This document shows, in pieces, positions 35,830 to 44,023 of a stretch of 64,000 nt of DNA (position 1 is the first letter of the stretch; each line of letters starts with the position of its first letter). Position numbers and translations under genes: made by a program. The notes beneath the pieces were generated by a model that made no database searches, had not been told where the DNA came from, and saw nothing but the letters and a program-made list of their open reading frames with translations. The DNA lies in NCBI GenBank assembly GCA_048213135.1, contig PS015009.1, forward strand, positions 992,001 through 1,056,000. The letters run 5' to 3'. Origin of the DNA: Reclinomonas americana ATCC 50394 (lineage: Eukaryota; Jakobida; Jakobea; Jakobida).

Positions 35830-36954
35830 ATGGAACAGAATCCGACAGAACAAAATAACAACGCAACACCGGCTGTGGAAGCACCTAAAAAACGCAGCAA
35901 GGTTTTCATCATCATACTCGCCGTACTGGTGATCGGCGGCTCCTGGTTCGGCATCAGCAAATACCTGCATGCACAGGCACACGAAGAAACTGACGATGCG
36001 CAGGTAGAAGCCAACATCAGCCCGGTAATACCCCGTGTGGGCGGCTATGTAAAATCAGTGAGGGTAAAAGATAACCAGGTAGTGAAGAAAGGTGATACTT
36101 TATTGATACTCGACGACCGCGACCTGTCGCTCCGCGTACAACAGGCTGAAGCGGCACTGGCCACAGCCCGCAGCAATTACGGCGCAGCAGAAGCCAGCAC
36201 CAACGCCAGCAGGGCCAACATTGCCAGCACCCGCGCCGGCATCTCTACCATTGATGCGCAGATTGAGACCGCCAAAGTGAATGTATGGAGAACAACACAG
36301 GATTATGAACGCTATTCCAATCTCATCAAAGATCACTCTATCACACAGCAGCAATACGAACAGGCCCTGGCCGCCAAACAAACGGCCGAGCGCCAGCTGC
36401 AGGTGCTGGAGCAGCAGAAGAACCAGGTAGCACAGCAAACCAATGCTGTAGCATCACAAAGCAACGCTACTTCCACACAGGTGGGTATTGCCGGTTCCGT
36501 GATCAAACAACGCGAAGTGGAAGTGGCCGAAGCCAAACTTAACTTATCCTACGCCGTAGTGGTAGCACAGGAAGACGGTATGATCTCCAAAGTGAATGTG
36601 CAGGAAGGACAGTTCCTGCAGGCGGGGCAGTCTGTTTTCAGCATCGTACTGAGCGACGACCTGTGGGTAGTAGCCAACTTCAAGGAAACACAGTTTGAAA
36701 AAATGAAGATTGGGCAGAAGGTAACGGTTCATGCCGACGCTTATCCCAATCATCCTTTTGAAGCTACACTTACCTCTTTCGCACCCGCTACAGGCAGCCG
36801 TTTTGCCCTGCTGCCGCCCGATAATGCCAGCGGCAACTTCGTAAAAGTGGTACAGCGACTGCCCGTGAAGATCGAATTCAACAACCCTGCCGACCCGCTC
36901 GTAAAACAACTGCGCCCGGGTATGAGCCTGATGGTGGATGTACATGTGAAGTAA
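35830..36954 (+). CDS. emrA: HlyD/EmrA-family membrane fusion protein
   Basis: A 374-residue periplasmic adaptor. A short cytoplasmic N-terminus, one transmembrane helix (about 24-45, VFIIILAVLVIGGSWFGISKY), a biotinyl-lipoyl-like domain (VIPRVGGYVKSVRVKDNQVVKKGDTLLILDDRD), a coiled-coil hairpin (about 95-225) and the C-terminal barrel (EDGMISKVNVQEGQFLQAGQSVFSIV) are seen in order. It bridges the inner-membrane pump to the TolC channel. It follows the channel gene by 28 bp and precedes the MFS gene by 25 bp. Confidence 0.92.
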   Translation: MEQNPTEQNNNATPAVEAPKKRSKVFIIILAVLVIGGSWFGISKYLHAQAHEETDDAQVEANISPVIPRVGGYVKSVRVKDNQVVKKGDTLLILDDRDLSLRVQQAEAALATARSNYGAAEASTNASRANIASTRAGISTIDAQIETAKVNVWRTTQDYERYSNLIKDHSITQQQYEQALAAKQTAERQLQVLEQQKNQVAQQTNAVASQSNATSTQVGIAGSVIKQREVEVAEAKLNLSYAVVVAQEDGMISKVNVQEGQFLQAGQSVFSIVLSDDLWVVANFKETQFEKMKIGQKVTVHADAYPNHPFEATLTSFAPATGSRFALLPPDNASGNFVKVVQRLPVKIEFNNPADPLVKQLRPGMSLMVDVHVK

Positions 36955-36979
36955 TACGGCAACAAACGAAAACTGATTT

Positions 36980-38560
36980 ATGCAACAAATGGAATCTTTA
37001 GTAGAGTACGGCTCAAGGCGGGTGATCATTACCATCACCGCCATCTTTTGCGCCCTGCTCGAGATCGTGGATACCACTATCGTGAACGTAGCGCTCGAAC
37101 ACATGCGGGGCACGCTGGGCGCCACACTCACGGAAGTAGCCTGGGTGATCACGGCCTATGCCATCGGTAACGTGATCATTGTACCCATGACCAGCTGGCT
37201 CTCCCAGCAATTCGGGCGCCGCAATTATTTCGCGGCCTCCATCATCATGTTCACCATCTGTTCCTTCCTGTGCGGTAATTCCACCAACATCTGGGAGCTG
37301 GTGATCTTCCGTTTCCTGCAGGGACTTGGTGGCGGCGCCTTGCTGGTAACCTCTCAAACCATCATCACCGAAAGTTACCCTGTTGAAAAACGCGGTATGG
37401 CGCAGGCCATCTACGGACTGGGTGTGATCATCGGCCCTACACTTGGACCTCCTTTAGGCGGTTACATCGTGGAAGCTTTCTCGTGGCCGTATATTTTTTA
37501 TATCAACATTCCCATTGGTATCATCGCTACCTTACTAACGCTGCAGTTTGTACGCAGTCCGAAGTACGGTGAAAAAAGCGCCGCCCGTGACATCGACTGG
37601 CTCGGCATCGGCTTATTGGCCATTACTGTGGGATCATTGCAATACGTACTGGAAAAAGGACAGGAAGACGACTGGTTCAACAGCAGCACCATTTTATGGC
37701 TGAGTATTACTTCATTCCTCGGATTGTACTTTTTCATCTGGCGGGAACTCACTTATAAAAACCCGGTGGTGGAATTGAGGGTATTGAAGAACGGTAACCT
37801 GCGGGTGGGTACCATCCTGTCTTTCATCATGGGCTTTGGCTTGTACGGGTCAACATTCATCATACCGTTATATACGCAGTCTATCCTGGGGTGGACGGCC
37901 TTCCAGGCGGGTATGCTGATGGTGCCAGCAGCGCTTACCACGGCATTCATGATGCCCATCATCGGTAACCTGTTACAGAAAGGTGTGCCGCAGCAGTACC
38001 TCGTTGCGGCGGGCATGGTACTATTCGCCATATTCACTTTCTGGGGATACGCGATACTGACACCCAGTACCAGCAGCGACAACTTTTTCTGGATGCTCAT
38101 TATAAGAGGTATGGGTATGGGTATGCTTTTCATTCCTATTACCACGCTTTCACTGTCTACTTTAAAAGGACAGCAGATTGGCCAGGGAGCGGCGTTTACG
38201 GGTATGATGCGGCAGTTGGGTGGTTCATTCGGTATCGCCCTCATTACCACTTTCCTGTCAAGGCAAATGGTGACACACGGTGCGGCACTGGCCAGCCACC
38301 TGGATGTAAATAATCCTTCTGTTATGCAGCGGGTACAGGGTATGCAGCAAAGTTTTATGGCGAAAGGAATGACATCAGGTGAAGCTCTCAAAAGCAGTTA
38401 TGCCGCTTTGCAGGGCGCAGTAGCCAAACAGGCCGCGGTGTTGTCTTACATGGATGTATTCCTGTACCTGGGATTGATGTTCCTGGTATGCGTACCTTTT
38501 GTACTCATTGTAAAAGGAAATAAAAAGAAGAAAGTGGACCTGGGCGAAGCGATGCATTAA
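36980..38560 (+). CDS. emrB: DHA2-family MFS drug transporter, EmrB-like
   Basis: A 526-residue integral membrane protein with about 14 transmembrane segments. Motif C of the DHA2 family appears as GLGVIIGPTLGPPLGGYIVE, and the N-terminus has DTTIVNVALEHMRGTLGATLTEVAWVITAY, typical of EmrB/QacA drug:H+ antiporters. It should export amphipathic drugs or metabolites directly across both membranes with the partners encoded upstream. Last gene of the operon; a strong terminator follows. Confidence 0.93.
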   Translation: MQQMESLVEYGSRRVIITITAIFCALLEIVDTTIVNVALEHMRGTLGATLTEVAWVITAYAIGNVIIVPMTSWLSQQFGRRNYFAASIIMFTICSFLCGNSTNIWELVIFRFLQGLGGGALLVTSQTIITESYPVEKRGMAQAIYGLGVIIGPTLGPPLGGYIVEAFSWPYIFYINIPIGIIATLLTLQFVRSPKYGEKSAARDIDWLGIGLLAITVGSLQYVLEKGQEDDWFNSSTILWLSITSFLGLYFFIWRELTYKNPVVELRVLKNGNLRVGTILSFIMGFGLYGSTFIIPLYTQSILGWTAFQAGMLMVPAALTTAFMMPIIGNLLQKGVPQQYLVAAGMVLFAIFTFWGYAILTPSTSSDNFFWMLIIRGMGMGMLFIPITTLSLSTLKGQQIGQGAAFTGMMRQLGGSFGIALITTFLSRQMVTHGAALASHLDVNNPSVMQRVQGMQQSFMAKGMTSGEALKSSYAALQGAVAKQAAVLSYMDVFLYLGLMFLVCVPFVLIVKGNKKKKVDLGEAMH

Positions 38561-38590
38561 TTCGATAAGCAGGGAAAACCATATATACAG

Positions 38591-38645
38591 GCCGGCCATT
38601 GAGAAGAACAATTTCGTTCTTATTCAATGGCCGGCTGCTTTTTTA
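38591..38645 (+). terminator. Intrinsic terminator of the emr operon
   Basis: A very long hairpin (GCCGGCCATTGA at 38591-38602, TCAATGGCCGGC at 38624-38635, extended inward by GAAGAAC/GTTCTT) followed by TGC and a run of T. Confidence 0.9.
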
Positions 38646-38653
38646 TATCAATA

Positions 38654-39064
38654 TTATGCCAGTACCGCTTCGTGGGTAATGTTGGTGTTGTACAGTTTGG
38701 AAATGGGGCAGTTGGCTTTGGCATCGGCCACGGCTGCATCAAATTGTTCTTTGCTGATGCCGGGGATGGTCGCTTTTACATTCAGGTTAGATTCGGTGAT
38801 GGCACCATCGGCGAGTGTTATGGCGCAGGTGGTCTCAATTTCATCGGCGGTAAAACCAGCGGCGTTCAGCACAAAGCTCAGCTTCATGGTAAAACATCCG
38901 GCGTGTGCAGCGGCGGCCAGCTCTTCGGGATTGGTGCCAATACCATCGGCAAAACGGGTGTTGAAAGAATATTGTACTTTATTCAGCACGGAACTCTGTG
39001 TAGAGAGGTGACCTGTGCCTTCTTTTCCTGTACCGTTCCAAACGGCGGTTGCTTTACGTGTCAT
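38654..39064 (-). CDS. OsmC/Ohr-family peroxiredoxin
   Basis: A 136-residue OsmC-fold protein. The two reactive Cys residues are in AAHAGCFTM and ANCPISKLY, with the family start TRKATAVWNGTGKEGTGHL. These dimeric thiol peroxidases reduce organic hydroperoxides; the sequence is closer to OsmC than to Ohr. It is the last gene of a minus-strand operon after an ArsC-like reductase (6 bp) and an aldo-keto reductase, which suggests an oxidative or electrophile stress unit. Confidence 0.9.
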   Translation of the reverse strand: MTRKATAVWNGTGKEGTGHLSTQSSVLNKVQYSFNTRFADGIGTNPEELAAAAHAGCFTMKLSFVLNAAGFTADEIETTCAITLADGAITESNLNVKATIPGISKEQFDAAVADAKANCPISKLYNTNITHEAVLA

Positions 39065-39070
39065 GATTGG

Positions 39071-39424
39071 TTATTTTAAATATGTGATGAATTCTTTTTC
39101 ATTGTAGCCCACTATTATACCTTTCCCGTATTCGATTACCGGTCTTTTGATGATGCTGTTGTGGGCGATCATCAGCCGGATGGCGCCGGTCTCATCTTTC
39201 AATCCTTCCTGTTCTGCCACGGGTAATTCTTTCCAGGTGGTGCTTCGTTTATTGAAAATAGTTTCCCAGCCTTTAGCTGCGCACCATTCCTGCAATTTCT
39301 CTTTCGTTATACCCAGTTGCTTGTAATCGTGAAAATCGTAAGCAATCTGATGCGCATCGAGCCACTTAAACGTTTTCTTCACTACATCGCAATTGGGAAT
39401 GCCATACAGGGTGATCTTCTTCAT
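39071..39424 (-). CDS. ArsC/Spx-family (YffB-like) thioredoxin-fold protein
   Basis: A 117-residue protein with TLYGIPNCDVVKKTFKWLD, a single Cys12 at the active-site position of the ArsC/YffB group, and FNKRSTTWKEL and IAHNSIIKRPVIEYGKG in the usual places. The family fold is thioredoxin-like and members probably handle glutathione- or thiol-linked reductions; arsenate reductase activity is not implied. It lies 1 bp after the aldo-keto reductase gene and 6 bp before osmC, so the three genes form an operon. Confidence 0.88.
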   Translation of the reverse strand: MKKITLYGIPNCDVVKKTFKWLDAHQIAYDFHDYKQLGITKEKLQEWCAAKGWETIFNKRSTTWKELPVAEQEGLKDETGAIRLMIAHNSIIKRPVIEYGKGIIVGYNEKEFITYLK

Positions 39425-39425
39425 A

Positions 39426-40415
39426 TCAGTATTCGGGCAACACGGGTTTGGTTTTCATGATCGACTCTATTTTTTCCATTACCTCGGGTGTCAGTTTGGA
39501 TAACACTTCCAGCGACTTAAGGTTGTCTAGCAGCTGTGATTTTTTTGTAGCCCCCAAAATGGCGGTACTTACATGCGGGTTTTTGATGCACCAGGCAATA
39601 CTCAGTGAAGCGGTGCTCACGCCCAGTTTAGCGGCCAGCTCGCTCAGTTTTTTTACTTTCTTCACTTTCTCATCCATCACCCACCTGTCTTTCAGCCAGT
39701 CGAACCCTTCCAGTGCAAAGCGGCTGCCCTTAGGGATGCCGTCGTTGTACTTACCGCTCAGCAGGCCCGATGCCAGGGGGCTCCAGATGGTAGTACCCAG
39801 CCCTGCATTTTTATAGATCTGCAAATATTCGTTCTCTACTTTTTCCCTTTCAAATAAATTGTATTGCGGCTGCTCCATCGTTGGACCAATAAGGCGGTAA
39901 TGTTCCGCCACGCGGTGAGCTTCCATAATTTCAACGCCGCTCCATTCACTGGTGCCCCAGTACAGTACTTTACCCTGCTGTATGAGGTGGTTCATGGCCC
40001 AAACGGTTTCTTCTATGGGTGTATTCTTATCAGGCCGGTGACAGAAGAACATATCCAGGTAATCTACCTGCAAACGTTGCAGCGCCTCGTTACAGGCTTC
40101 CACCAGGTGTTTGCGGCTGCAGCCGGTTTGATTGGGTTTGTTGGCGGCGCCTCTCCATCCCCAGAAGGCTTTGGAAGAAACGGTAAAGGAAGTGCGGTCC
40201 CATTTTTTCTTTTTCAGCACACGGCCCATCATTTTTTCACTTTCGCCCAGCGCATATACTTCGGCGTTATCGAAAAAATTGATGCCATTGTCATAGGCAA
40301 GGCCCATGAGTTCATCGGCTACCTTATCATTGATCTGTTTGCTGAAGCTGACCCAGCTGCCAAAAGAAAGCACACTTACCTGCAGGCCGGATTTGCCAAG
40401 ACGACGATATTCCAT
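39426..40415 (-). CDS. Aldo/keto reductase, Kv-beta/YghZ-like
   Basis: A 329-residue NADPH-dependent oxidoreductase. DNGINFFDNAEVYALGESEKMMGRVL contains the catalytic Asp and Tyr; RLQVDYLDMFFCHRPDKNTPIEETVWAMNHL and the start YRRLGKSGLQVSVLSFGSW place it near the potassium-channel beta subunit/YghZ branch, which reduces aldehydes. It heads the three-gene operon with the ArsC-like and OsmC genes. Confidence 0.92.
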   Translation of the reverse strand: MEYRRLGKSGLQVSVLSFGSWVSFSKQINDKVADELMGLAYDNGINFFDNAEVYALGESEKMMGRVLKKKKWDRTSFTVSSKAFWGWRGAANKPNQTGCSRKHLVEACNEALQRLQVDYLDMFFCHRPDKNTPIEETVWAMNHLIQQGKVLYWGTSEWSGVEIMEAHRVAEHYRLIGPTMEQPQYNLFEREKVENEYLQIYKNAGLGTTIWSPLASGLLSGKYNDGIPKGSRFALEGFDWLKDRWVMDEKVKKVKKLSELAAKLGVSTASLSIAWCIKNPHVSTAILGATKKSQLLDNLKSLEVLSKLTPEVMEKIESIMKTKPVLPEY

Positions 40416-40444
40416 AATTAATCGAGATTAGGAAATGCAAGTTA

Positions 40445-40490
40445 ATGTGATAATTCGACAATGCGCTCATGTGATAATTTGGTAATGCGC
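40445..40490. repeat. 22-bp tandem direct repeat
   Basis: Two copies, at 40445-40466 and 40469-40490, share ATGTGATAATT and AATGCGC and differ only in the four bases between (19 of 22 identical, period 24). They lie just upstream of the aldo-keto reductase gene on its promoter side. Confidence 0.65.
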
Positions 40491-40503
40491 CGGTTTGACG
40501 GAG

Positions 40504-40534
40504 GGGTCATCCCGACATAGGAAGGGCTCTCTTT
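40504..40534 (+). repeat. GTCATCCCGAC intergenic repeat, copy 2
   Basis: GGGTCATCCCGAC followed by a GGAAGGG stretch and CTCTCTTT, matching the reverse complement of 26146-26175 with few differences. A degenerate inverted arm may continue to about 40571. Confidence 0.6.
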
Positions 40535-40611
40535 ATAACCAATAGATGCTTCGTTGCCTCAGCTTGACAATAGAACAGGAGCGGCTTGGCTGCCGATCAC
40601 ATTTGGAAAAT

Positions 40612-41193
40612 TTAGTTGGTGGGAAACTGCGTTGCCGGTACCCGTATAAAACTGTTGGTCACATTCTTGATCCATTTCTCCGAGAAATCCTGGCGGGTTT
40701 CCAGGCCGGTGCCGTCGATGATATGTGTTTTGGTGCGGATGCGGATGGGCTTATCGGTATAGAACTGGTATACAGGCCGGCTCCTGTCCCAGTACAGTTC
40801 ATCGCAATACAAAGTATCGCCGTTTTTCAGGCCAATGAACCGTACACTGTCTTTGAGAAAGACCTTGCTTTGTGTTTCCTTGTACTTGCCGTATTTGGCA
40901 TCGAGTATACTCTCCCGCTGCCCAAACTCATTGTAAAAATCCACGTGCAGGGTTTGAGGAAATTCAACATAGGCAACTGTGTCCTGCACCCGGTACATGA
41001 GTGGCGACAACAGTTTGGCCTTGGCCCTGCCACCCTGGGTGTAGTTGATATCTACCTTCCTCACCTCTTCCACACCAATGCTTTTGCTGCTGTATTTTTT
41101 CAGGTCCTCATCGCTGTTGGAACAGGCGGATAAAAAAATGCAACCCGTAAAACAGGTTGCTCTAAGAAGTTGGTATGCATTAATGCGGAACAT
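40612..41193 (-). CDS. lptC: LPS export ABC transporter periplasmic protein LptC
   Basis: A 193-residue protein with a lipoprotein-like signal (TGCIFLSAC) and an LptC/OstA-like beta-jellyroll: YRVQDTVAYVEFPQTLHVDFYNEFGQRES, LKNGDTLYCDELYWDRSRPVYQFYTDKPIRI and THIIDGTGLETRQDF. It should link the inner-membrane LptBFG complex to the periplasmic bridge for lipopolysaccharide transport. It ends the minus-strand cluster lon-coaX-OMP-lptC, a gene order typical for the phylum. The Cys suggests lipid anchoring instead of the single transmembrane helix of the enterobacterial protein. Confidence 0.88.
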   Translation of the reverse strand: MFRINAYQLLRATCFTGCIFLSACSNSDEDLKKYSSKSIGVEEVRKVDINYTQGGRAKAKLLSPLMYRVQDTVAYVEFPQTLHVDFYNEFGQRESILDAKYGKYKETQSKVFLKDSVRFIGLKNGDTLYCDELYWDRSRPVYQFYTDKPIRIRTKTHIIDGTGLETRQDFSEKWIKNVTNSFIRVPATQFPTN

Positions 41194-41202
41194 GCAGCAA
41201 TA

Positions 41203-42531
41203 CTAGTTGTATTTGGGTTTCTGGAACCAGCGGGCATTCATGGAAATGCCGATATTGAAACGGAATACATTTTCTTTCAGGTTGCCATTGCCGGTTGCAC
41301 CACGGCTGCCCAGTTCAACACCGGTATTCAGCACTACGTACTCACCGGTATAGCTGATCCTTTGCAACGATGTGAGTGGCAGGCCCGCACCCAGTGTAAA
41401 CGCGTATTCAGAGCGTTTGCTGTTCAGTTTCACATAGTCGGAACCATAGAAGAAACCGGCGCGGTATTTTACAAAACGGAAGTATTTTTTAGCCGCGGTG
41501 TTGGACTTCGCGGGATAGTATTGTGTACCTACCCTTACCGTCCAGCTGTTCTGTACCGCATCGGTCTGGCCATAATAACGGTAGCTGTTCCAGTTGGTGG
41601 TTTCAAAGTCTGCACCATACATCCAGTTACCGCTCTGGTAGCTGAAGCCTACGCCAACGGTCATGGGAACAGCGATTTTGCCTTTTATATCTTTCTGCTC
41701 AAATACGCTGTCGATCCTGTAAGTACCGCCGGAGGCATCGTAAGAGATGGTTTCGCGGATATCATCCCTTTTGGCGTTGAGTTTAGGCTGAAAATTGCCA
41801 TAGGCGCCTACGCGAAGCACACGGGGTATTTCGCCCACTTTATCTTTATTGAATACGGTCTCGTACTGCACACCCACATTGGCGAACAACCCGTTCATGG
41901 TAGTTTTGGTGGCAGAATTGGAGATGTAATAGATCACCGTATCGTTGATGAAATTCAGTTTGGTGCTGTATTCTTTACTGCCGAAAGTATAGCCGGCATT
42001 TACACCAACGCTGAAGCCTTTGATCTTGATGGCTGTTCCCAGGTAAGCCTGGTTAAGACCACCGGATCCTTCATACAGTGTATTCAGGCTGTCGATGGCG
42101 GTACGTTCGTTCTTTTCGATCCTGTAATTGATGCGGGTTACGGGGCGAAGGCCGAATCCCAGTACCCAGTGCATATCTTTTTTATACATTTTGGGGCTGG
42201 TGAGCGGGAAACCCATCTGCAGGTACGAAAAAATGGTATTGGCAGAAGTGAATTTCTTGGCCGGGCTGCTGCTGCGGAGGGTACGGTAAGTGACTTCACC
42301 GCCTACATCGAAGATAGTGGTGGTCAGGCTGGCGAGTGCAGCAGGGTTAGTGTTGTTAATACTCTGATAATCAACAACTCCTGCTGAAATTCCGCCCATA
42401 CTCCGACTGAAGGCATTACGATTGGGGGCTATATCTCCCAGTCCATAGCGGGAATAGGGAGAGTTCTCCTGTGAAAAAGCGGCTTCGGATAAGCCGAAAG
42501 TCAGTAAAAGCAGGGATAAAATTCTAGCCAT
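41203..42531 (-). CDS. Outer-membrane beta-barrel protein upstream of lptC
   Basis: A 442-residue protein from ATG 42531 (MARILSLLLLTFGLSEAAFSQ); longer in-frame starts overlap coaX and lack a signal peptide. The mature part begins NSPYSRYGLGDI and has FSRSMGGISAGVVDYQSINNTNPAALASL, then alternating amphipathic strands, as in FadL/OmpP1-like barrels of Bacteroidota. I do not know its substrate. Its start overlaps the end of coaX by 8 bp (ATGGCTAG), and it precedes lptC by 9 bp, so it is translationally coupled to both and may have an outer-membrane biogenesis role. Confidence 0.78.
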   Translation of the reverse strand: MARILSLLLLTFGLSEAAFSQENSPYSRYGLGDIAPNRNAFSRSMGGISAGVVDYQSINNTNPAALASLTTTIFDVGGEVTYRTLRSSSPAKKFTSANTIFSYLQMGFPLTSPKMYKKDMHWVLGFGLRPVTRINYRIEKNERTAIDSLNTLYEGSGGLNQAYLGTAIKIKGFSVGVNAGYTFGSKEYSTKLNFINDTVIYYISNSATKTTMNGLFANVGVQYETVFNKDKVGEIPRVLRVGAYGNFQPKLNAKRDDIRETISYDASGGTYRIDSVFEQKDIKGKIAVPMTVGVGFSYQSGNWMYGADFETTNWNSYRYYGQTDAVQNSWTVRVGTQYYPAKSNTAAKKYFRFVKYRAGFFYGSDYVKLNSKRSEYAFTLGAGLPLTSLQRISYTGEYVVLNTGVELGSRGATGNGNLKENVFRFNIGISMNARWFQKPKYN

Positions 42532-43252
42532 TGTTAGTTTCGCTGAGCGCATACAGTCCTTTAAATAAAAAATTTGGGTCGGCAAATATCCTGTTTTTAA
42601 GTTGCCCGGCAAAATAGGCCGAATCACCCCCGGTTAAAAGGACGTTAAAGTTCCCGTATTTCGCGGCATAGGCATCGATGAAACCGTCGATTTCATAGAC
42701 CATCCCGTTAATGACCCCGCTCTGCATATTGGTTTTGGTGTCGTAACCGATAAGGGGATAATTCCAGTCGGCAGTCACTTCCGGCAGCTTGGCCGTAAAT
42801 ACATGCATGGCCCTGAACCTCATGGCCAGGCCGGGAGAAATGGCGCCACCGATAAAATCATGGTCCTGGGTAATAAAATTATACGTAATACAACTGCCCA
42901 GCCCAATGACCAGGTTGTGCTTTCCCGGGAAAAAATGAACGGCAGCGGCGCACAGGGCCAGCCTGTCGGCCCCTATCGTATCGGGACGCCCCACGGGCGT
43001 GGTGAAATTGGCCCGGGTGGTATGCGAGAGCTTATGAAAGTGGCTGGAATGCGCCAGCACATCTTCTATCGCCATATCATGATCAATAACCGATGAGAGA
43101 ATGGTATTAACAGGATGGTATTTTTCGAGCAGTTGCTGTACCGCCTCCGGGGTACCTTCCTGAAGGGTAATCTCTTCGCGGAAAATATCATCCTCAAAAA
43201 GTGCAGCTTTCAGCCGGGTGTTGCCAAAATCGAAGCAGAGTGTAATTTTCAT
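42524..43252 (-). CDS. coaX: Type III pantothenate kinase
   Basis: A 242-residue ASKHA-fold kinase that phosphorylates pantothenate in coenzyme A synthesis. Seen are the phosphate-binding DFGNTRLKAALF, the type III signature RPDTIGADRLALCAAA, GSCITYNFI and FIGGAISPGLAMRF, plus LTGGDSAYF. The length is normal. It lies 25 bp after the Lon-like gene and overlaps the barrel gene by 8 bp. Confidence 0.95.
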   Translation of the reverse strand: MKITLCFDFGNTRLKAALFEDDIFREEITLQEGTPEAVQQLLEKYHPVNTILSSVIDHDMAIEDVLAHSSHFHKLSHTTRANFTTPVGRPDTIGADRLALCAAAVHFFPGKHNLVIGLGSCITYNFITQDHDFIGGAISPGLAMRFRAMHVFTAKLPEVTADWNYPLIGYDTKTNMQSGVINGMVYEIDGFIDAYAAKYGNFNVLLTGGDSAYFAGQLKNRIFADPNFLFKGLYALSETNNG

Positions 43253-43277
43253 GAGCGGTGGTTTACCGGTGAAAGGG

Positions 43278-43913
43278 TTAAAGATCGAAGCCGGAAAGGT
43301 TTTTGAAATGCCCGTTCTGTTTCACCCGTTCTTTCAGGGCTTCCATTTCGGCCATAACAGGTATCACCTTCGAGAGGTGCCTTTTCAGGTATTCCTGCCG
43401 TTGCGCTTCCTGCAGCAGTTCCAGCAATTCATATTCTTCCTGCAATGAAAGCCCGGCATGGTGTGCCACATCATAACTCCACAGTTCTGAATCGGGTGCT
43501 TTAAAATCCTTCTCCACCTTTAGCAAACGGTGCAGTTGCCGTATGCCGTTGATAACGGTTTGCATCAGTATACGGGTATCGCGTTCCTGGTTATCGGGGT
43601 AATTGACAATGGCGCCGCTGTACAGTTTTTCCGGCAGGTCTTTGATCAGCTCCAGTATCCTGAAAACCCGTATGCCCCGGGTTTTAATGTCCATTTTACC
43701 ATCATCATATAACTGGCTGACTTCGGTTACTTCCACCAGTGTTCCCATTTCGTTCATCTTATCATCAATAACGGTGGGAATACCAAAAGGCTTCTTTGTT
43801 TCCACGCATTCCAGGATCAGCTGCCTGTAACGGGGTTCAAAAATATGCAGGTTGAGGTACTCACCGGGATACACTACGATCCCCAGGGGAAATATGGGCG
43901 TAAAATTGGTCAT
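43278..43913 (-). CDS. Lon N-terminal substrate-binding domain protein
   Basis: A 211-residue protein consisting only of the Lon substrate-binding (LON/S16-like) domain: IFPLGIVVYPGEYLNLHIFEPRYRQLILEC and VDITRFGV-like DIKTRGIRVFRILEL. The ATPase and protease domains are absent, as in free-standing LON-domain proteins of the phylum. Its role may be substrate delivery or sensing; this is unknown. It heads the coaX/lptC cluster. Confidence 0.85.
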   Translation of the reverse strand: MTNFTPIFPLGIVVYPGEYLNLHIFEPRYRQLILECVETKKPFGIPTVIDDKMNEMGTLVEVTEVSQLYDDGKMDIKTRGIRVFRILELIKDLPEKLYSGAIVNYPDNQERDTRILMQTVINGIRQLHRLLKVEKDFKAPDSELWSYDVAHHAGLSLQEEYELLELLQEAQRQEYLKRHLSKVIPVMAEMEALKERVKQNGHFKNLSGFDL

Positions 43914-44023
43914 GCTTTGTTACCGGACTCAGATAAAGGTTCCTCTGCTAAAATTAAGCCGTTTTTTTACAATAAACCCCGCCGGGATTTGGACATTGGA
44001 TTTTTAACCGGCAATTTTGTTGT

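Noticed and set aside
41170-42387. A 405-codon plus-strand frame across the barrel gene
   Set aside because: Antisense to a coherent signal-peptide-bearing barrel protein; no motif and an unnatural composition.
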